Below are positions 33,880 through 43,283 of a stretch of 64,000 nucleotides of DNA, piece after piece (position 1 is the stretch's first letter; each line of letters opens with the position of its first letter). A program made the position numbers and the translations under genes. The notes under the pieces were generated by a model. The model did not search any database. It saw nothing but the letters and a program-made list of their open reading frames with translations, and was not told the DNA's origin. Source of the DNA: a secondary endosymbiont of Ctenarytaina eucalypti (lineage in GTDB: Bacteria > Pseudomonadota > Gammaproteobacteria > Enterobacterales > Enterobacteriaceae); contig NC_018419.1 of the NCBI RefSeq assembly GCF_000287335.1, positions 992,001 to 1,056,000 of the forward strand, written 5' to 3'.

Positions 33880-34720
33880 GGCTTGACCAGGATCTTCCTA
33901 GTAGGTGCAGTGATAGCAATGGCGCTTTCTATCAGCTCGCTAGTCATACACTATTATTAATGAAATTTACTTTTCTATATAATCAATCTCTACAGATGAT
34001 TGCATGTGTTGCGTTATCTACGAAAATTTTTCGTTTATCAACATTTTAATTCTGGATCATTCACTTTTCTTCAAGCAACACTGAAATACTCCTTATCTCA
34101 ATATTTTATGCGTTATTCTATAGGGACTTGACGTTTTGATATCAATAAAAAACTGCTTTATTTTTTATGAGAAAAAACGGGTCAGGAGATTTGATAACAG
34201 GCAGTAGAGGGTTTACGTATTGCATTAACTGATCCTTTTATACAACTTTTAACAAAAGCTCAACCATTCATTCATCATTAGAGCGGTCCTGAAGGACTTA
34301 TCTGAGTAAAATGGTAGTCGCTGTGCCATACAAGAATAAGTAACTATGTTTTATATAGTAAAATAGTTGATAAATTCATCTATATAGTTAGGCAACAGTG
34401 CTGCTTGAGGATCAAGGTTGTTAGTGCATTAGTAAGTGACATGAACTACTCTTTGTTGATTAAAAATTCTATGGTCTAGATTATATGCCTGGTAGCGAAG
34501 TTGATTTTTTGGGCGCGTCATTGATGATACCGCGGGTAAAGCCACCGTTGAGAGTGCACATACGCGCCTCTATCTCATGTGTTCAAATCACTTTGATGCG
34601 TTTTTTCAGCGCATTAGTCGGCAAGTTAAAGAAATCTTCTTGGCATTCTTATGTGATGCTTACTTTCGCTATTCATTATTTTAGTGCTCCTTTTACGCTA
34701 CTACACTAAAATCATTAGCG
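33880..34720 (-). pseudogene. ptrA: Fossil of ptrA, protease III (pitrilysin)
   Basis: Directly behind recC on the same strand, the E. coli recC-ptrA order. At about 34465-34515 the minus strand reads PKNQLRYQAYNLDHR, matching DKDNRQYQAIRLDNG. Further on, DPQAALLPNYIDEF (about 34375-34420) matches DPEAYQGLAHYLEHM, with the zinc-binding HYLEH motif destroyed. A QDRSNDE piece with LLLK then mirrors VDRLADAIAEPLLDK. SELIESAIAI recalls LPELAKMAAD. Many stops intervene. Only the first third of the 962-residue protease would fit before the feo fossils. Confidence 0.6.
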
Positions 34721-34892
34721 CTAAATCCTATAACCTGTTCAGTAATATAACATGCTGTTCTCTAATCGTTGTTTTTAAGTAGTACCTCATCAGAGGGCTG
34801 TAGAGGCATGAGTTATGCATAAGAAAGAACAATAGAGTTTACCGCTGTCACAAATGTAGTAGAGCGGCTTGCTTTATGCTCGTTTGTCTTGT

Positions 34893-37800
34893 TTAGTAAA
34901 GAGAACTCTTTGCTAAATTGAACATAAAAGGCGGCAATAAATACCGTTCAGCAGCCTCTATAATCTCTTGAATACGTTTTTCTTCTAGTGTGTGCATTAA
35001 CCTCTTCAGATAGAGGTCTTCTCCTTCGCCTGGAAGATGGCCCTTTCCCTGCCAAGCCTGGATGATTTTATCACGTGCTTGACATTGCCGACGGGCATCA
35101 AAGTCTATGCCCTGCGTTTCCTTGTTATAACAGTGGGTGATCCATGCACTACCTGCACGATGTAACAGTAGTAGCGGTGACGTCATGCCCTGATAGTAGC
35201 CGGCAACCAAAGACAGCAAACAGGCCTTTGCATTAGAGGGAGGCAGTGCTACGAAATGCCATTGACCTCGCCTTCCAATCATGCGGCTCTCGCCTGCACC
35301 ACCCATGGCGCAGTAAGCAAGGTGCTCTACCCATAGCATCATACCATCCCTGCCCGATAGCACGCCGGGACGCCAGCGTAATAAACCATTCGCCTGGACT
35401 CTTGGAAGCCAGCCAGAAAGTATTACATCGTCTAGCATTAAAGAGACCTCAAGACTATCCGTTTCCGACAAGTAAAATTTTCGTACCTGCTCAGCAAGTC
35501 CCGACATTTCCCTAGACTGTCTATCCCAATATAATTCTCCAAACGCGCCATAAGGCAATAGGCCAGCTGCACGCACCTGACGGAAAAGTTTATCAGGACT
35601 GTGTCCGTCAATGAGGCTATTTAGTAGCTGCTCATTGAGCTGATAGCGGGTCAGCCCGTCTATGATGAACGGTTCAGAAGCTTTTAATATGAGAGACGTA
35701 TGATGGAAGGAAATTGCCATCCGCTGCATAAACCATGCCCGTACCGGATGGCGATAAAAGCTAACTAACGCATCTAACGCCAGCGCTGTTCGGGGTGACG
35801 ATGTCAACGGCACGACAAAATCCGGCTGTGGCTTTTTGCCTGAGGAGCCTGCTGCCGGAAGCCACTCCTTAGCAAAGCTCTGGTACTCACTTCCGGGTAG
35901 AAAATTTTCTGCTGCAAAAGGCATCCGGTTATGCCAGTGCCAAAGATGTGCGCATACTCGGTCAGTACTACTCCCAGAATCAGCGTGCTCGTCGCCGGGT
36001 AGGTGAAAGCTTTTTGCAATATAATCGATTAGCTCTCTCACTAAAATCGAAGGATAGCGCGGGGTGTTGTCCTGGATCGCGCGACCGACAAAACTGACAT
36101 ATAGTCGTTGCTTTGCGGATAAGAGCGCCTGTAGAAACAGATACCGATCATCTTCTCGCGGACTAGGATCGCCTCGTCGGGTCTGCCCTTCCATCAGATC
36201 GAAACTCACCGACGGTAGTGTGCGCGGATAAACTCCGTCGTTCATGCCCAGTAAACAGACCACCCGAAATGGAATGCAGCGCATTGGTGTTAGTGTACAG
36301 AAGTTGATAGCACCGGCGAGAAATTGCTGACTTTTCTGCTGCTTTTGATTGAGTCGCTTAACTAGTTCATCTTGCAAGAGCGATATAGGCACCGGCTCAT
36401 TGTATCTTACCCGAGAACCGCACTGCAGTAACTGCTGCCATTGATTTTCTAGCATCGTTAGTGCCACTGCTTCTTCTGGATCGGGTGAAAAAAAATCCGT
36501 TATCATTTCGTGGGCGCACGAAAGCCAGGCATCCAGTGAGCGGGACTGGGCGAGGTGGTCTCGCCACTGGCGGAGTCGCATCAATAACTCACCAAGTTGA
36601 CCGACCAAGATAGCTGTTAAGCCACTGGATTCGTCGTAGGGCAGCACACCCCGAAAGTCGCCGCCATCACTATCCATGGCATAACCCAGTAGCATGCGAG
36701 TTAAGCCAAATTGCCAGGTATGCTGGCCCGTAGCAGGCAGATTTAACCCGCGAGGTGTATCATCGTCCAGCCCCCAACGAATCCCGGACTGTACCACCCA
36801 TAACCGTAGCAGCTGCAGCCCCTGTTCATTGATACTGAAACAGGTGGCTAGTGCTGGCACCTCGAGCAATCCCAGCACTAGATCGGGGGTAAAGCGGCTT
36901 TTCGGTAAATCTAGTAGACTAAGAAATGCCAGCACTACGGGATGAATATGCTGCCTTAGAGTATCGGAGATAGTGAAAGGTAGACAGTGCTCGCTATCGG
37001 CATTGCCGAAGACGGCCTGAATTGCAGGCGTATAATGGTCGATCTGGGCTACCATGACAATTATTTCGCGTGGAAGAAGCGTCGGGTCTTCTTCAATCAT
37101 CGCCAGCAGTCTATCATATAGTACTTCTACTTCTCGCTGTGGACTATGGCAGACATGTAGGCTCAGTGACCGGTCATCGAGTCTTAGCAGCCTCTTGCAG
37201 CCGTGCTGTGTGAGAGACTGGTTATGCATGCCCAGAACAGTATGATCTTCGAGCTCTAAAATATCATGCTGTAGCAGACTGAGTAGGTTATTCCCTGACG
37301 GCGTAACAAATGCATTTACTTCGGTAATGCCGGAGATCTGTGCTAGCAAATACAAATAATCTCGCCCTTGTTTTCCCCAGGAGGTCAGTAGTGGATTTCC
37401 TATTTCCCCTAATTTTATCGCCTTAGATGCGTCCGGGCAGCGGGACATCATCTGTTCTTTTTTTGCTTGATGCTGACGGCGATGGCAGTGTAGGATCTGA
37501 GGAAGAAAAGACCGATCGCAGAGATCTCCCCAATAATAGCGGCAAGGATTAGCGTAAAGTAGATGCATATCGATATAACGTGATAAAGCCTTTATCATCT
37601 GCAGGTAGATAGGAGGTAGTGCTGAGATGCCGAAGATGAATACTCTCTCTGGCAATCCAGGCGGCCGTGTCTGGATTTGTGCTAAGGTCTGGATAAAACG
37701 CTTATAAAGATTAGTCCGGAGCCATAGTGATAGCTCGTCTTTTTCTGTTACCGCGATCAAGGCTCTCCATAACGGTGCCTGCCAGCGCTGTGCATCGCCC

Positions 37801-38273
37801 ACACCGTCAATTACTTTTTCATTTCGCCAGGCTTCCAGCCAGTCAGGTCGGTATAGCAAATACTGGTCGAATAGATCCGCGACTCTATTTGAGAAATGAA
37901 AACTTTTACGTTGATCGTGGTCATCACGAATATATTGGTGTATTTCTATAAAATCAGGTCGTTTACACAGGCGTGGCAAAAGCGACAACAACTTCCAAGT
38001 TATCTCTGGTTTAGAAAAAACATTTGCTTTAGGAATGTCTGGAAGAACGCAGTGCAACATTTTCCAGATAAAGCGAGCAGGCACTAGAAATTCAATATTA
38101 GCGGCAATGCCAAAGTGTTCTGCTAATTCTATATGCATCCACTGTGCCATACCGTTGCTTTGTACCAGAATCACTTCTGGCTGGAATGGATCGTGAAGTC
38201 TCTTCCCCGCGATTAGCCTAGCGGTAAGGGCTTGCAAGACATCTATTTGGTTGGAATGATAAACAGTAAACAT
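34893..38273 (-). CDS. recC: Exonuclease V (RecBCD) gamma subunit
   Basis: Scaffold and Chi-recognition subunit of the RecBCD enzyme. The frame opens upstream, but MFTVYHSNQIDVLQAL aligns with E. coli MLRVYHSNRLDVLEAL. A TAAGGA five bases before the ATG at 38273 supports this start, giving 1126 residues (1122 in E. coli). Homology runs to the end, including FHVCHSPQREVEVL-type sequence, PFTISD, SGIRWGLDDD, QHTWQFGLTRMLLGYAM, LLGMNDGVYPR and DDRYLFLQALLSA. It retains full length although ptrA next to it is a fossil and recB is inverted 13 kb away. Confidence 0.97.
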   Translation of the reverse strand: MFTVYHSNQIDVLQALTARLIAGKRLHDPFQPEVILVQSNGMAQWMHIELAEHFGIAANIEFLVPARFIWKMLHCVLPDIPKANVFSKPEITWKLLSLLPRLCKRPDFIEIHQYIRDDHDQRKSFHFSNRVADLFDQYLLYRPDWLEAWRNEKVIDGVGDAQRWQAPLWRALIAVTEKDELSLWLRTNLYKRFIQTLAQIQTRPPGLPERVFIFGISALPPIYLQMIKALSRYIDMHLLYANPCRYYWGDLCDRSFLPQILHCHRRQHQAKKEQMMSRCPDASKAIKLGEIGNPLLTSWGKQGRDYLYLLAQISGITEVNAFVTPSGNNLLSLLQHDILELEDHTVLGMHNQSLTQHGCKRLLRLDDRSLSLHVCHSPQREVEVLYDRLLAMIEEDPTLLPREIIVMVAQIDHYTPAIQAVFGNADSEHCLPFTISDTLRQHIHPVVLAFLSLLDLPKSRFTPDLVLGLLEVPALATCFSINEQGLQLLRLWVVQSGIRWGLDDDTPRGLNLPATGQHTWQFGLTRMLLGYAMDSDGGDFRGVLPYDESSGLTAILVGQLGELLMRLRQWRDHLAQSRSLDAWLSCAHEMITDFFSPDPEEAVALTMLENQWQQLLQCGSRVRYNEPVPISLLQDELVKRLNQKQQKSQQFLAGAINFCTLTPMRCIPFRVVCLLGMNDGVYPRTLPSVSFDLMEGQTRRGDPSPREDDRYLFLQALLSAKQRLYVSFVGRAIQDNTPRYPSILVRELIDYIAKSFHLPGDEHADSGSSTDRVCAHLWHWHNRMPFAAENFLPGSEYQSFAKEWLPAAGSSGKKPQPDFVVPLTSSPRTALALDALVSFYRHPVRAWFMQRMAISFHHTSLILKASEPFIIDGLTRYQLNEQLLNSLIDGHSPDKLFRQVRAAGLLPYGAFGELYWDRQSREMSGLAEQVRKFYLSETDSLEVSLMLDDVILSGWLPRVQANGLLRWRPGVLSGRDGMMLWVEHLAYCAMGGAGESRMIGRRGQWHFVALPPSNAKACLLSLVAGYYQGMTSPLLLLHRAGSAWITHCYNKETQGIDFDARRQCQARDKIIQAWQGKGHLPGEGEDLYLKRLMHTLEEKRIQEIIEAAERYLLPPFMFNLAKSSLY

Positions 38274-39709
38274 ACTCATCCTTACGATGAAGTCTTTTTT
38301 CTCCAAACATTATTCTTATCACTACGGCTACTTTAGCGTAATTTGTTTTAAATAGAAGAGATCAAGACATGCTTGGGTATGGGCGTTGAATGCTGATTAA
38401 TTGATATATAGACCCTTTAGGAACTTTTGTCGGGACGGGCAGTCTGGTTGGTAACGACCCCAACTGCTTCCAACATAATAACCGCTCCTTTTATATAAAT
38501 ATATTTTATTTTGTCGATGTATTTATCTAATTATTTTTACTACACCAACAGTGGTGTTTTTAAAAAAGAAAAAATTTTTATAATCATCGGCCTAGATTTT
38601 TAGCTAAATTGCAAATAATAGTCTTGATGTAATTGAAAATATTTCAATATGACAAATAGTTATAAAAAGTTATTCAAGCAACATGCTGTACTGATACGAT
38701 AGATGTATAAGTTTGCCATTTCTGCGTGCATAAAAACCGCTCTTCGACGGCTGACCCGACTACTGATTCAGCTAGATACAAGCAGCAGGAAGCTAGTAAC
38801 GATAAGAGATGTTGTTAATATAGCAAAGTTTTCAGAGTTGTCTGGAACGTCATGATACATGAAACGTACTATCTTAGTACGTATAGTGTCGCAAAGCATT
38901 GAGTCTAAAATCTGCTTTATTTGATAGTAAATAGCTCAGAAAATACAATGATTTTCGCTGATATATCGCATAGTAGTGCCAAAGATACGCTGGATATGCT
39001 CAACTGTATTAGGAAAACTCACCTCCCTTTAAAAATCAGACAAGGGTTAGCAGATTGTGCGTACAATACATTTTATTTGCATCATGCTGTGTCAAAAAAA
39101 ACAATACAAACTGTTACTCTATTTCTATATCGCGTGTGGTATAGGTCAGGGCCATACTATGTAGATACCAATATCATTGAAAGCTAGCTTAGTTTTATTT
39201 AATAAAATTAATCGATGATTAAGATTTAGTATATCGATTGATTTTTCTAACCCTCTTATAATAAGACCGCATGAACCATACGGTCACCTGACAGCTGAAT
39301 GATTTTCATTAAAAATATATAGTAGATTGCTAAGATGTTTATCTTAAAATAAATAAGATCTCAATCTGAGCGAAAGTTGCAATACGAATAAAACAGTAGG
39401 GTTGCATCTCTTAGAGCAATTGCCAATAACGCGACCCCGTGTCTACTCAAAATACTACGGTGTGGATAAATCAGCCTGAATGACCATGAGGCATGGTGGT
39501 GGGGATGGTAATAGTTACAGCGCTTAACCAAATTAAACTGTCAGGAGTATTAAATATGATTAGCATCACATAAGAATAGTGCAGCTATGGGGTAACGTAT
39601 TGCATGTTTTAGTTTACTCAACATCTTATATGGAGAGATGCATCTCCTGTCAATACCGCGTATAATATAAAAAATCTTCTCTATTCTTTTAACTTCATCT
39701 GACCATTTC
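38274..39709. other. 1.4 kb gene-poor stretch between recC and gmk
   Basis: Mostly AT-rich non-coding sequence. It contains one 88-codon frame with a transposase-like look, listed separately. No other feature could be supported. Confidence 0.45.
38921..39187 (+). pseudogene. Possible fragment of a DDE transposase
   Basis: An 88-codon open frame carrying SSAKDTLDMLNCIRKTHLPL, followed by LADCAYNTFYLHHAVSKK and TIQTVTLFLYR. The layout resembles the part of DDE transposases of the IS5/IS1182 type where a short strand-helix is followed by a (G/A)DxxYD segment. No complete catalytic triad, terminal inverted repeats or target duplication were found. It could instead be a random open stretch. If real it is a truncated relic. 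Confidence 0.25.
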
Positions 39710-40360
39710 ATGATCATGCAAGGTACGTTATATATCGTTTCTTCCCCAAGCGGGGGGGGGAAATCTAGCCTACTTCAGGCGTTGCTGAAAACCCAGCCGC
39801 TTTATAACACGCAGGTCTCAATTTCCCACACCACCCGCGCCATGCGGCCGGGTGACGTGCATGGTCAGCATTACTTTTTTGTCTCAGAGGCAGATTTTGT
39901 TGGTATGATTGCCAGAAATTTTTTTCTGGAATATTCGCAGGTCTTCGGTAATTACTATGGTACCTCGCGTGAACCTGTAGAGCAGGCGCTGGCTACTGGC
40001 GGTGATGTTTTCCTTGATATTGATTGGCAGGGAGCACAGCAGATCCGAGGTCAAATACCAGCTACTCGCAGCATCTTTATTTTACCGCCATCCAAAGAGG
40101 AGCTAGATCGACGGCTTCGGGGGCGTGGTCAGGATAGCGAAGAGGTGATTAGCAGTCGCATGGCGAAGGCAGTAGCTGAAATTACTCACTTTGCTGAGTA
40201 TGATTATCTCATCGTCAATGACGACTTTAATACCGCATTGCTTGATCTGAAAACCCTAATCCGCGCCGATAGACTACGTCTTGATCGGCAGAATATACGC
40301 CATCATGCATTAATCAGCAAATTGTTGGCAGAGTGCTACAACTTTCAGTATGATCTCTAG
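39710..40360 (+). CDS. gmk: Guanylate kinase
   Basis: Phosphorylates GMP to GDP with ATP in the cytoplasm. The 216 residues compare with 207 in E. coli; the extra residues are at the C-terminus (ECYNFQYDL). The start may be the ATG at 39710 or the in-frame ATG at 39716. The P-loop is [10 protein letters not shown] at residues 11-20, with a third glycine where E. coli has alanine, encoded by nine consecutive G bases (39752-39760). GMP-binding [19 protein letters not shown] and [10 protein letters not shown] are intact. rpoZ and spoT follow, as in E. coli. Confidence 0.96.
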   Translation: MIMQGTLYIVSSPSGGGKSSLLQALLKTQPLYNTQVSISHTTRAMRPGDVHGQHYFFVSEADFVGMIARNFFLEYSQVFGNYYGTSREPVEQALATGGDVFLDIDWQGAQQIRGQIPATRSIFILPPSKEELDRRLRGRGQDSEEVISSRMAKAVAEITHFAEYDYLIVNDDFNTALLDLKTLIRADRLRLDRQNIRHHALISKLLAECYNFQYDL

Positions 40361-40390
40361 TCATTTCTTTATCTGTGGAGTAGCGCATAT

Positions 40391-40666
40391 ATGGCCCGCG
40401 TAACTGTACAAGACGCTGTTGAGAAAATTGGGAACCGTTTTGACCTGGTGCTGGTCGCCGCTAGGCGTGCGCGTCAAATGCAGGTAGGTAGAAAAGATCC
40501 TCTGGTTGAGGCAGTAAACGATAAACACACAGTGATCGCTTTGCGTGAAATTGAAGACGGTCTGATCACGAGCCAGATTCTGGATATCCGTGATCGGCAG
40601 GAGCAGCAAGAGCAGGAAGTCGCTGAGATTCAGGCAGTCACTGCAATCGCTGAAGGCCGCCGCTAA
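40391..40666 (+). CDS. rpoZ: RNA polymerase omega subunit
   Basis: A small subunit that helps assemble the beta-prime subunit and, in E. coli, forms part of a ppGpp site. All 91 residues align with E. coli omega from [19 protein letters not shown] to [10 protein letters not shown]. It lies 30 bases after gmk and 20 bases before spoT, so the three genes are very probably co-transcribed. Confidence 0.97.
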   Translation: MARVTVQDAVEKIGNRFDLVLVAARRARQMQVGRKDPLVEAVNDKHTVIALREIEDGLITSQILDIRDRQEQQEQEVAEIQAVTAIAEGRR

Positions 40667-40686
40667 CAGCAGGTTATTAACCTATC

Positions 40687-42543
40687 TTGTATCTGTTCAA
40701 AACTCTGAATCTTCTGATTCAATGCTACTTGCCCGAGGATCAGATAAAACTGCTCCGGCAGGCTTATCTTGTCGCTCGTGATGCGCACGAGGGGCAGACT
40801 CGTGCTAGTGGTGAACCCTATATCACGCATCCTATCGCCGTTGCTTGTATCCTAGCTGAGATGCGTCTTGATCATGAGACGCTTATGGCGGCACTGCTAC
40901 ATGACATTATTGAAGATACCCCAGCCACTTACCAAGACATGGAAAAACTTTTTGGCACAAGCGTCGCTGAGTTGGTAGAGGGTCTATCAAAGCTGGATAA
41001 GCTAAAATTTCGCGACAAGAGAGAAGCTCAAGCAGAAAATTTTCGTAAAATGATTATGGCTATGGTGCAAGATATACGTGTTATTTTAATAAAACTTGCT
41101 GACCGCACGCATAACATGCGTACCGTAGGTGCTCTACGACCAGACAAACGGCGTCGTATTGCACGAGAAACCTTGGAAATCTACAGCCCGCTGGCTCACC
41201 GGCTAGGTATGCATCACCTAAAAACTGAGCTGGAAGAGTTGGGATTTGAGGCGCTGTATCCAAATCGCTACCGTATTATCAAAGATGTAGTTAAAGTAGC
41301 CCGTGGTAACCGAAAGGCAATGATCCAAAAAATTCTTGGAGAGATAGATGGTCGTTTAACAGCAGCAGGTATTCCCTGTCGTGTTAGCGGAAGGGAAAAG
41401 CATCTATACTCAATTTATTGCAAGATGCATTTAAAAGAACAACGTTTTCATTATATTATGGATATATATGCTTTTCGGGTCATCATCAGAGAAGTTGATA
41501 CTTGCTACCGGGTTCTGGGTCAGATGCATAGCCTTTATAAACCGCGCCCCGGTCGAGTGAAAGATTATATCGCGATCCCTAAAGCCAATGGATATCAATC
41601 ACTCCATACTTCGATGATTGGTCCTCATGGTGTGCCGGTGGAGGTGCAGATTCGCACAGAGGACATGGATCAGATGGCGGAGATGGGAGTAGCGGCGCAC
41701 TGGGCGTATAAAAAGCTAGGTACAACCGGTACTACGGCGCAAATCCGCGCGCAGCGCTGGATGCAAAGCCTGTTAGAGCTACAGCAAAGCGCCAGTAGCT
41801 CATTTGAGTTTATTGAAAGTGTTAAATCCGATCTTTTCCCTGATGAAATTTATGTGTTTACTCCGGAAGGGCGTATAATAGAGTTACCAGCAGGTGCTAC
41901 ACCAGTGGATTTTGCTTATGCCGTACATACTGACATTGGTCACACCTGTGTAGGCGCTAGGGTTGATAGAGAGCTCTATCCCATTTCCCAGTCGCTAATC
42001 AGCGGCCAAACTGTGGAGATTATTACCGCTCCCGGTGCCCGACCTAATTCAACCTGGTTAAATTTCGTTGTAAGTTCTAAAGCATTGGCCAAAATTCGGC
42101 AGACGCTACAAACCTTAAAGCATGATGATCCCGCGATCCTCGGCCGACGCTTTCTTGACAATGTTTTAGACGAGGGTCGTAACCTTGTTGAAAGACCCCA
42201 GGGAAATATCCAAAAAGAGTGGGGGAGAATGAAGCGGGTGATTTTTGAAGACCCTCTGGCTGACATCGGTCTCGGTAAATCTATCAGCATGGTGGTTGCT
42301 AGGGATTTTGAAGGTGATCGGTCTAATTTAATTCCTAGCATCTGCCTGCGCCGGATGTTGCTTAAAAATGTTGATGATGTACGAATTACTTTCGCTAAAT
42401 GTTGTACGCCTATTTCTACTGATCCTATAATCAGCTACGTTAGCTTCGGTAAAAAGGTAGTCATTCACCACCACTGTTGCCTCAATATCAGAGGCAACCG
42501 GAAGAAGGAAGAGAGACGCATTTTTGTTGAGTGGGAATGGTGA
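40687..42543 (+). CDS. spoT: Bifunctional (p)ppGpp synthetase/hydrolase SpoT, truncated
   Basis: Controls the alarmone (p)ppGpp. It starts at TTG, as E. coli spoT does, 20 bases after rpoZ. The hydrolase domain has HD at residues 72-73 (LLHDIIEDT). The synthetase-fold domain with DYIAIPKANGYQSLHT and the TGS domain (IYVFTPEGRIIELPAGATPVDFAYAVHTDIGH) are intact, as is the cysteine-containing FAKCCTPI region. The frame stops at 618 residues against 702 in E. coli, so the C-terminal ACT domain is gone. Its decayed remnant is still readable just downstream. Enzymatic domains look usable, but regulation should be altered. Confidence 0.95.
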   Translation: MYLFKTLNLLIQCYLPEDQIKLLRQAYLVARDAHEGQTRASGEPYITHPIAVACILAEMRLDHETLMAALLHDIIEDTPATYQDMEKLFGTSVAELVEGLSKLDKLKFRDKREAQAENFRKMIMAMVQDIRVILIKLADRTHNMRTVGALRPDKRRRIARETLEIYSPLAHRLGMHHLKTELEELGFEALYPNRYRIIKDVVKVARGNRKAMIQKILGEIDGRLTAAGIPCRVSGREKHLYSIYCKMHLKEQRFHYIMDIYAFRVIIREVDTCYRVLGQMHSLYKPRPGRVKDYIAIPKANGYQSLHTSMIGPHGVPVEVQIRTEDMDQMAEMGVAAHWAYKKLGTTGTTAQIRAQRWMQSLLELQQSASSSFEFIESVKSDLFPDEIYVFTPEGRIIELPAGATPVDFAYAVHTDIGHTCVGARVDRELYPISQSLISGQTVEIITAPGARPNSTWLNFVVSSKALAKIRQTLQTLKHDDPAILGRRFLDNVLDEGRNLVERPQGNIQKEWGRMKRVIFEDPLADIGLGKSISMVVARDFEGDRSNLIPSICLRRMLLKNVDDVRITFAKCCTPISTDPIISYVSFGKKVVIHHHCCLNIRGNRKKEERRIFVEWEW

Positions 42544-42775
42544 TCCAAAAGGAATGTAGTGTGTGCAAGTAAAGGCGGGATATTGTAGCATGACGGGCGC
42601 GTTAGCTAGTGTGACTCCGGTGTGTTGATGAACACCGGGAATTTTAATATCTCCACGCCTATTGCTGAAGATTAATATAGTGTGGCAAGTACATTTATTA
42701 GTTGATGATCTGTGCGCCTCAGCTATCTAGGTATCATGATGCGTATAATTAATATTATACGTGCAGTCATCTGAG
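42544..42775 (+). pseudogene. spoT: Decayed ACT-domain end of spoT
   Basis: Sequence after the premature stop still follows the last 84 residues of E. coli SpoT. SMTGALASVT recalls FNHQGALANLT. NTGNFNIST.IAED recalls NTTTSNIQSLNTEEKD. A final stretch, with two stops, reads ASTFIS...LGIMMRIINIIRAV against YSAFIRL...LANIMRKIRVMPDVIKV. The order and spacing are conserved, with at least one frame change. This shows recent loss of the ACT domain rather than a naturally shorter protein. Confidence 0.68.
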
Positions 42776-43084
42776 TAAACTATAATGACAATGAGACCGA
42801 TGACATTGGTATAACTGCTTATCTTATAGGATATCAGACCTTCGGCTTCCCCTTGATTTGGCGATGTTATGTTTATTCCTTTGATCACATTCCCGTACTC
42901 ATATGACACTCATGCTCGTTTTCTTCCCGTTTTTTGAATGGACTATATTATACTGTTAACATCTTTAATCTATTGATTAATATAAGATAGACTCTTATAT
43001 TTAGATCGCGTGTTCGATGGGATAAACTCAAGATGATAATCATTACTTACTAAAATTGACCGCGTAATAGCATGACGGCTGATT
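42776..43084. other. Gap between spoT remnant and tonB side
   Basis: trmH, which follows spoT in E. coli, was looked for and not recognised. A 60-codon minus-strand frame (42727-42909) has no recognisable similarity. Confidence 0.35.
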
Positions 43085-43215
43085 CTTTCATCAAGTATGT
43101 GCAAGACTATTTACCAGTATTAGTAAATATGATTAATTACTTACTATGTACCGTGCTTTATTTAGTAAAAGAGCTACTGAGGAGCCTGTTTCTGCTATTT
43201 TTTTGAATAAAAGGT
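43085..43215 (+). pseudogene. yciA: Possible 3' fossil of yciA, acyl-CoA thioesterase
   Basis: Convergent with tonB, where E. coli has yciA. KYVQDYLPVLVNMIN recalls RCVQKGTTSVSINIEV. About 25 codons later, KRATEEPVSAIFLNKR recalls RYKATEALFKYVAVDPEGKPR near the YciA C-terminus. Both matches are weak, and identification depends mainly on position. A translated search would settle it. Confidence 0.28.
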
Positions 43216-43283
43216 GAACCAAATTCTTTGTTCTTCGTGTACCCTCGGTGTGTTAGCTTATCTATGTCGTCATCGATACATTT

